A DNA stretch of 64,000 bases from Cristatella mucedo (taxonomy: Eukaryota; Bryozoa; Phylactolaemata; Cristatellidae): the NCBI GenBank assembly GCA_009760855.2, contig WPIO01000008.1, positions 2,006,501 to 2,070,500 on the forward strand, read 5' to 3'. Each line of letters opens with the position of its first letter. The stretch's first letter is position 1. This document shows, piece by piece, positions 49,148-64,000 of this stretch. The position numbers and the translations under genes were made by a program. Below the pieces are notes generated by a model. The model was not told the origin of the DNA and made no database searches. It saw only the letters and a program-made list of their open reading frames with translations.

Positions 49148-49343
49148 CGCAGCCGGCTTGTTTGCACAGGCCGTACGGTCGCGTGCCTCCTGCCAGAAGC
49201 CGTTACTTAGCCTCTTAATTAAGGAAGCGGACCGGCGCACCATGGGGACGATGTGCTTAATGTTTAGCCTTCTTGTTACCAAACAGTGGAGAATACGCCA
49301 TAGCTTGATCTCCAGATCAGGCGGGCATGTGGTTTCATTTAAT

Positions 49344-49605
49344 TGATGGCACTGCCCCCGATCGCTGTACGAATGGGCTGTGCCATTCGATGTGGTAGGC
49401 AGTCGGGACGTGCTATCGGTGATTGTTATGACAAGGGGGTCGGGGGGGGGGACTCCAGTGGGCGAGAGTGGCGAAGGGAGTCGTGCTTCGCTGCTCCGAG
49501 TGTAGGTGAAATAAACCGGCTCGCTGTTGTGGCTCGTCGGCTAGCGTTCTGTGCTGTTCTCGACGATAGCTCAAGCTACACACAGAATTGCTGTATCGGC
49601 TCGAG
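49344..49605 (+). mobile_element. LTR-like sequence following the gag relic
   Basis: The portion near 49450-49530 (AGTGGGCGAGAGTGGCGAAG, GTCGTGCT, then AATAAA) matches the R-like region of the copies at 45956 and 56317. The first part does not. Confidence 0.5.
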
Positions 49606-49615
49606 AATGCGTCGA

Positions 49616-49660
49616 GAGAGGGGAGAGAGAGGGAGAAAAAGAGAGAGAGAGATAGAGAGG

Positions 49661-49742
<82 letters not shown>

Positions 49743-49765
49743 GACAGACAGACAGAGAGTGAGTG
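49616..49765. repeat. (GA)n-rich microsatellite
   Basis: Long GA run ending in GACAGACAGACAGA. Confidence 0.97.
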
Positions 49766-49799
49766 AGTGGAGCTAGCGTAAGTGAAGAGATTGAACGTT

Positions 49800-50145
49800 T
49801 CCAAACCCGGCCGGGGAGTCTTGGGCGACTTCCCTCGGCTCGACCTCGGACGTCGGCGACGCCGCCTTACATAAGATAGGGCGGCGGCGAGCTCGCGACG
49901 CTTGCCTGCCGGACGGCTGCTTAATGCGAGAGGGGCGCGAGATCGATAGGCTCAGACAATGCTCTCCGGTCAATAAATCGTCGTCGACGCGGGTTGTCGT
50001 TGCGGCCGCCTGCTCTCGCTCACCGCCGAAGCCCAAGGGTTCGGCGTCGGCACTTGTGCCGCCGCCCGCGGCGAGCACCGCGTTCGAGGCGACTTCGTCG
50101 CCCGTCCGACGTACCGCTTTCGCTCCCGCCGTTTCCGTCGCTACT
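49800..50145 (+). promoter_or_regulatory. CpG-rich presumed promoter and 5' leader of the Shisa-like gene
   Basis: This stretch is rich in CG dinucleotides, in contrast to the LINE-rich flanks, and sits directly upstream of the proposed first exon. I see no convincing TATA box. Open frames across it are compositional. Confidence 0.4.
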
Positions 50146-59370
<9,225 letters not shown>

Positions 59371-59851
59371 CGATCGGCCTCCTTCTCAAGTGACCTGATC
59401 AAAATCGCCTTCGATACGTTATTTGCTCGCCATAGCACCACTGAATGTATTTGCACTCTACTCATGTAACATTAAACGAGAAGCTGATCGTCGTTCCTGC
59501 ATGCTTTCAACTGGTGGGGTTTCCAAGGCTCAATTTTTTTCTATTCCGAATTCATTGTCTAGGGCGGCCAGAAGTCCGAACGACGAAGTGTCGAAAAGTT
59601 TGTCCGCACCAAGAAGACAGACGACTCACGCTACTAGTCTTTCGCTCTTTTCCACGTCTGCTTGCAGACAATGTCGGAGATGGAGAGATGGCAACTCGCG
59701 ATGGTGCGAGATTGCTTTTCTCCTGAGTGACTGACTGTTGCAGTGCACACAGTTCTTGAACGGAGTGCAAAGGTCACTTTTTTAATCAAGTCTTCAGATG
59801 CAATAACCACGCACGCTCGCGAAAGCACTCGTGGGCTTGGTAAGCTGTAAA

Positions 59852-59857
59852 AATAAA
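59852..59857 (+). promoter_or_regulatory. Candidate polyadenylation signal of the Shisa-like gene
   Basis: AATAAA lies about 480 bp after the stop codon. The 59371-59900 stretch has no other recognised feature and fits a 3' UTR. Confidence 0.45.
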
Positions 59858-59999
59858 TGAAGTGGCACCAGCAATGCTCAGGTTTCTAATAATTATCAGC
59901 ATGTTCGCGGAAACAATAGCTCGCCATGTACTGTGAAACTCCTTATCAGAAACTCCTTATCCAATGGAACTGCCGGAACTGTACCAACGGAACTGCCGG

Positions 60000-60213
60000 C
60001 AGAGGCGAAGCCGTGGGGTGGCAGCTGCCACCCCTAGCTTGGTAGGTGGGAGACAAGTCTGACACCCTGTAGGACGGCCAGCGGCCACGCTTTCGCGAAA
60101 GCAAGACACCGCAGGTGCTGGGGGACACCACTAGACCCCCCCTTTGTGTGGGGGGATCCGCCCCATACCCCCTTCCGTGCCACCCCGGCGCTCCAATCCT
60201 GGCTTCGCCTCTG
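60000..60213. mobile_element. hAT-type MITE, 214 bp
   Basis: 13-bp terminal inverted repeats CAGAGGCGAAGCC (60000-60012 and complement 60201-60213). Flanks ACTGCCGG and ACTGCCAC match at 6 of 8 positions, fitting the 8-bp duplication of hAT elements. No coding capacity. Confidence 0.8.
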
Positions 60214-60411
60214 ACTGCCACCAAATGTATACACCTGGACGCTTCTACCTGCTACCTAGAGTCACGTGTACTCCTATTTTAATACGAGCACGGTCCTCAG
60301 TGCACAGATTCTTTCGCCCATCAGAGCGGTATGACAAGTAGCTCGGCACCCACTTGGCACCTATTTGCAATGGTATTGATGAATAACAGCTTGAATACTA
60401 CACTATGTTTT

Positions 60412-60520
60412 GTAATAATATAATAATAATATTGCACTTGATAAAGCGCCCTCAGAGAACTTAATCTCTTTCTAGGCGCTTTACATTTGCTGCAAAGTGA
60501 TACGCAATAGAATAGAAGTT
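60412..60520 (-). mobile_element. LINE family A, 3' tail
   Basis: ATT-type tail then GATAAAGCGCCCTCAGAGAA. Confidence 0.85.
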
Positions 60521-61477
60521 TGTGACGGAGGCCTACGTGTAACTGGGCTCCAAAAACTGACGAGCTTGTCATTATATAGAAAATATCAATAACACGTGCT
60601 GGTTGTAGCTGCCGGAATGATTATGAATGTTCAATCTAATGCGTAATACATTTGTCAAATTTTCACGTAGCGCAATGTACCTGAATCTGTGACAGAGCAA
60701 AGCACACCGGTCACCTGGCTGTTACATTAGGGTGGTTATCTTGAATGACGTTCTTGACACATGGGTAGCTTTCAAAGCAGAATCTGCTGCTGAAGAAATA
60801 ATACGCAGCAATAAAGAAGTGAGAAGTACTCAATTGATGCTGCAGTACAAGCTTGCTCTGCGCTCCATTTTGGTTGCCTTTCAGTAGGCCGTCATCTAGC
60901 ACATGGAGCATCCTACTGGCCTCGAAAGCTGAATCTGGGCTTGTACCGACGAAGGCCAGCTCTTAGCCACTTATAGCAGCATGCCGTCCCCCCAGAAGTG
61001 CTAACTAATTTCACTTCTCCTGACAATCAGAGTCCAATACGTGACTGGCAGCTGCTGTGATTTCAGATGCAATGCAGCAAATTGAAGAATGACTGATTCC
61101 AGCACCACAATTCCTCAAAGGAGCTAGCCCTCAACGGAATCATTAGAGTTTGACAGGCCAGTAGCCTCGGGCCCGTTTGACGATGGCTCTGGGCAAGATG
61201 ATTCATTTATGGGAAATTGGCCTCCAGGTAAGTCGCAGCTATAAACAGTAGGAGCTTTATCTAGTTGGACGAATACTCGATGAGTTAGCGGCGAAAGCCG
61301 AGTGGAAAATGGATGCTAAGATGGGGATTTCAAGACCGCGCCGTGTTGAGATCCAACTTTGGAGGTTTTGTGGCAGGCTTTTTGCAGCCTGCTGTGGGAG
61401 AATGACAACATCTAGTCAGTGCTGAAAAGGGCTGGCAGACCATGGTCGGTGTCTAATGAAATTAAGTACTTCCCGAC
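60521..61477. other. No gene recognised
   Basis: A donor-like CCAG|GTAAGT at 61228 follows a 15-codon frame from ATG 61183; unsupported. Confidence 0.3.
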
Positions 61478-61760
61478 AATGTAATGTAATGATTTATCTC
61501 CTTCAGTAACTCCACAAAGTCATAAAGACCATGTGGGTGTTACGCAGGAGAGTTTTGTATAGCGCACTCACAGCCTAAGCGGCTTTCGGTACGCATTCGG
61601 TAGCCAACAGACTTCGTCTCACGCAACAAAGAGAAAGTGGGAAGCATAGCAGAGTTAGGAGAGCAGTTGAGGTAGTGAGTAGCATAGAAGTAGCAGTTCA
61701 GGACCGCTGAAAAAGATGTGCTATAGTCGGCAGTTGGAGAGTTGATGTCGTTGCAACCCT
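61478..61760 (-). mobile_element. LINE family B, 3' end
   Basis: ATGTAATGTAATG tail, then the whole family B end in reverse, close to the 10830 copy. Confidence 0.85.
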
Positions 61761-62034
61761 CTCACCCACGAGCAAGTCGCATTACCCGACAAGTTGCTGG
61801 ATTTTGCAGGCTTCCGGGGTCAGGTACGTCAATTTATGGCTGCGTAAAACATTGTGAACGCTCCCATCAGCTTGTGTCTACGCCATTATGCAGATAGACA
61901 GGCATCAGGTCACCCGGAGCACAATCCCGTAATAGGATAAGTGGGAGCCAGATAGTGTCACGACGCGCCGTCCAAAGGGTTACTCCTGTCACGTGGCAAG
62001 TTCAGTAAAGAAAAGAAAATTAAAGATCAGCTGA
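61761..62034. other. No gene recognised
   Basis: Spacer between LINE B and the satellite. Confidence 0.35.
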
Positions 62035-62500
62035 TCCACCAGCCTCATATATAATAATTTGCAATTATTCTACCACATAACGCTTGTGGGCACACATACT
62101 GTCATTTTGCGCGTTCAACCTTGGGCAATCCATGGCAATCGACGGCAATTGCCCGAGACAATACAGCAATCTATGATTGTTACCATTACAAACAAAGCTG
62201 GAAGAAGAAGATCCAATTTTTCTTGAGTATTACAGCGCAGTAATACAATTGCAACGGCATCCTTTCAAGTAATCTCTAAGGTACATTCGAAGGGCGATGG
62301 GCGGCAATCGATGGCAATGACCTGAGAAAATACGGAAATCTATAACGGTCCATTGAAAGAAGAATGGTCGCTGTTGGGTGACGCTCCCATTTAGATTTCT
62401 CATTCGTTTATACGATAATTTTGGTGCACCCAGGAAATGCCATCGGTAATTCTAGCTCTCGGTCACTGCAATGCACTCAGCGACAATAGCCCATGCCAAG
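62035..62500 (+). repeat. Satellite block, same orientation as the 36-38 kb array
   Basis: Cores at about 62139, 62309 and 62478, 170 bp apart. The stretch 62040-62330 matches 38040-38320 in the same orientation, including the flanks between cores. Confidence 0.8.
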
Positions 62501-62559
62501 ATTAGAGCAGCATGAAATCGTAATAAGAACTTCTAGTGCACGCGTTCTGGTCACTGTGC

Positions 62560-63460
62560 GGCAGATTGCCGCGGATTTCGGCGGATTGAGATGGATTTCG
62601 GTATGGGACCGAGCCATTGCAGTCGATTGCAAATGGAGCGAAATTCTGTGGGTGCACTTTGAACTGAGTCTAATCCTATATGCAATGTTTGTTAGAGCTT
62701 CGCGATTTCGATTTGAGGATGATTTTCAGTGGAATAGAGTGGATTGCGGTTGTTTCCCCAGGTCATTTCAAGCGATCGCCGCCCCCTGCCACAGTGTGAG
62801 GATGCACCATTTTTTAATTTACGTGGCTGTGCACACAGCACGGTGAGCTTTAATATGCAATAGAAACTGGAGCTCGGCGCAATTTATTTCGATTTTTTAT
62901 GCGGTGGATTCGGTGGATTGAAGTGGATTGCGGGATTGGCCCGGGCAACTGCAGTCGATTGCAGCGCATTGCACGAGAACGGCTGTGCCAGTGCAAGTGA
63001 AAATTTTGAATAGCAATTGCCGCAGAGTGTGTTGTCATAAGCAATCAAAAAAGGAGCTTTTCCAACAGGATTTCTTTCGTTGCACAATCGAGTGCGGTGG
63101 ATTTCGGTGGATTGCGGTATTGGCCTGGGCCACTGCAATGTTATTTCAGTGGACTTCGTGAGAACGCGTGAGCGGAATCGCGAGAAGTTTTCTGGGTACA
63201 TTTTCCATGTAGCGTAGTTTGATATTCCAAACTTTTTGAGCTGTGTGCAGCTGATTTGTGGTGGATTTGATGGTAACTAGAATGGATTGCTGTAGATTGC
63301 GGTACAGGCGTCCGGCGTCAAAGCTCATTTTCGTAAGTTCGCGGTCGCGAAGCGCCATAAAATTTGGCGGACAGATAAAATCAAGCGTGTATACAATATC
63401 AGTCCAAAATTTGAGTTCGGTAACGCTAATGTCTGGTCGATGTTAGCCTAACTAGAGTGG
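62560..63460 (-). repeat. Satellite block, inverted relative to the 36-38 kb array
   Basis: The reverse complement matches 35795-36650 in order, with closely similar wording over long stretches. Cores lie near 62623, 62774, 62955, 63131 and 63305. Confidence 0.85.
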
Positions 63461-63610
63461 ATCTCGGTGGATTGCCGGAGGGGGGACGGATTGTGGTAAT
63501 TTGTCGAAACCGAAATTATTCATCTCCGTATCCGGTAAACCCCGACACTCTGTACCGCTGGCCCGCTGCCCGCACGTCTGCTCCTGAACCGTCGGTTGGC
63601 CCTCGTTAGC

Positions 63611-64000
63611 TGCAGTGGTGTAGCAAGGATGGGTGGGGCGGGGTCAGATGTCCTCGGGCGCCAAGGTTCAGGGGGCGCCAAAAGCTAAATGGATTGTGCA
63701 TATTTATTAAAACATTTTTAATTTCATGTGAGAATAAAAATCTTGATTTCAAGCGTCCTTGTTTAAATGGACTTGACTATTGCTGGCTGACCTAGTTAAA
63801 CACGTTTACAGACTTGAACCAAGCTAGGCAAGTTTGCAGACTTGAACCAAGCTGGCAGTGCCAGCCTGTCACTGACGCCAGAGGTCATCCGGTCCATGCA
63901 GTGTTGTTGACAGGATATTGTCTGCCACACACTCATACTTTTTATCGCCAAAATAGTAAGTTTGATAAAGTGATGAGAGAGAGAGTGTTTATTTTTTATT
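63611..64000 (+). mobile_element. Possible hAT element end, truncated by the window
   Basis: CAGTGGTGTAGCAAGG followed by a G-rich stretch and GGGCGCCAAGG resembles hAT termini. The other end is not in view. Confidence 0.35.

Noticed and set aside
62493-62846. 117-residue frame and similar frames at 36249-36593 as a shared gene
   Set aside because: The similar proteins arise because both lie in the satellite; frames are broken and differ between units.

Overview
The window looks like nuclear DNA from an invertebrate animal. Coding sequence is split into short exons by GT-AG introns. Repeats dominate: 5'-truncated CR1/L2-type non-LTR retrotransposons, tRNA-derived SINEs, a pogo/Tigger transposase relic, a hAT MITE, LTR retrotransposon remnants, long CT/GA and CA arrays, and a satellite with a period near 170 bp. 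I cannot fix the phylum. Most long open frames in GC-rich or simple-repeat DNA are not genes.

Two probable host genes emerge when exons are joined by splice sites and intron phase. (1) A five-exon gene on the + strand, 50146-59370, encodes a 202-residue type I membrane protein of the Shisa/STMC6 kind: signal peptide, Cys-rich ectodomain with FxCP, YCC and FCC motifs, one membrane helix, and a cytoplasmic tail with a PPxY motif. All four introns are GT-AG with matching phases. (2) A small gene on the - strand, about 43548-42217, encodes a secreted protein of about 97 residues with a pacifastin-like Cys motif that lacks the second and sixth cysteines. One of its introns is largely a 14-bp minisatellite (28 copies). 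That intron is 516 nt long (divisible by three) and has no stop in frame, so a retained-intron protein is possible.

Layout. 0-29 kb: a mosaic of two LINE families (A, tail ATT repeats; B, tail ACATT repeats), SINEs, the Tigger relic (4.5-5.8 kb) and dinucleotide arrays. 29-36 kb: GC-rich DNA with diverged direct repeats at 29.84 and 31.11 kb, a nearly perfect 67-bp hairpin at 32.95 kb and a CT array at 33.5 kb. 35.8-38.3 kb: satellite array. 38.7-40 kb: LINE A copies. 40-45 kb: GC-rich DNA with gene 2. 45.5-48.0 kb: a nested LINE A interrupted by two insertions with target duplications. 48.0-49.6 kb: gag-like relic plus LTR-like sequence. 49.9-59.9 kb: gene 1, with repeats in its introns. 60.0-60.2 kb: hAT MITE. 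61.5 kb: LINE B. 62.0-63.5 kb: satellite again, mostly inverted relative to the first array, so both genes lie between inverted satellite blocks. 63.6 kb: possible hAT end.

I translated by eye from the given bases. Family assignments rest on motifs, not on database searches.
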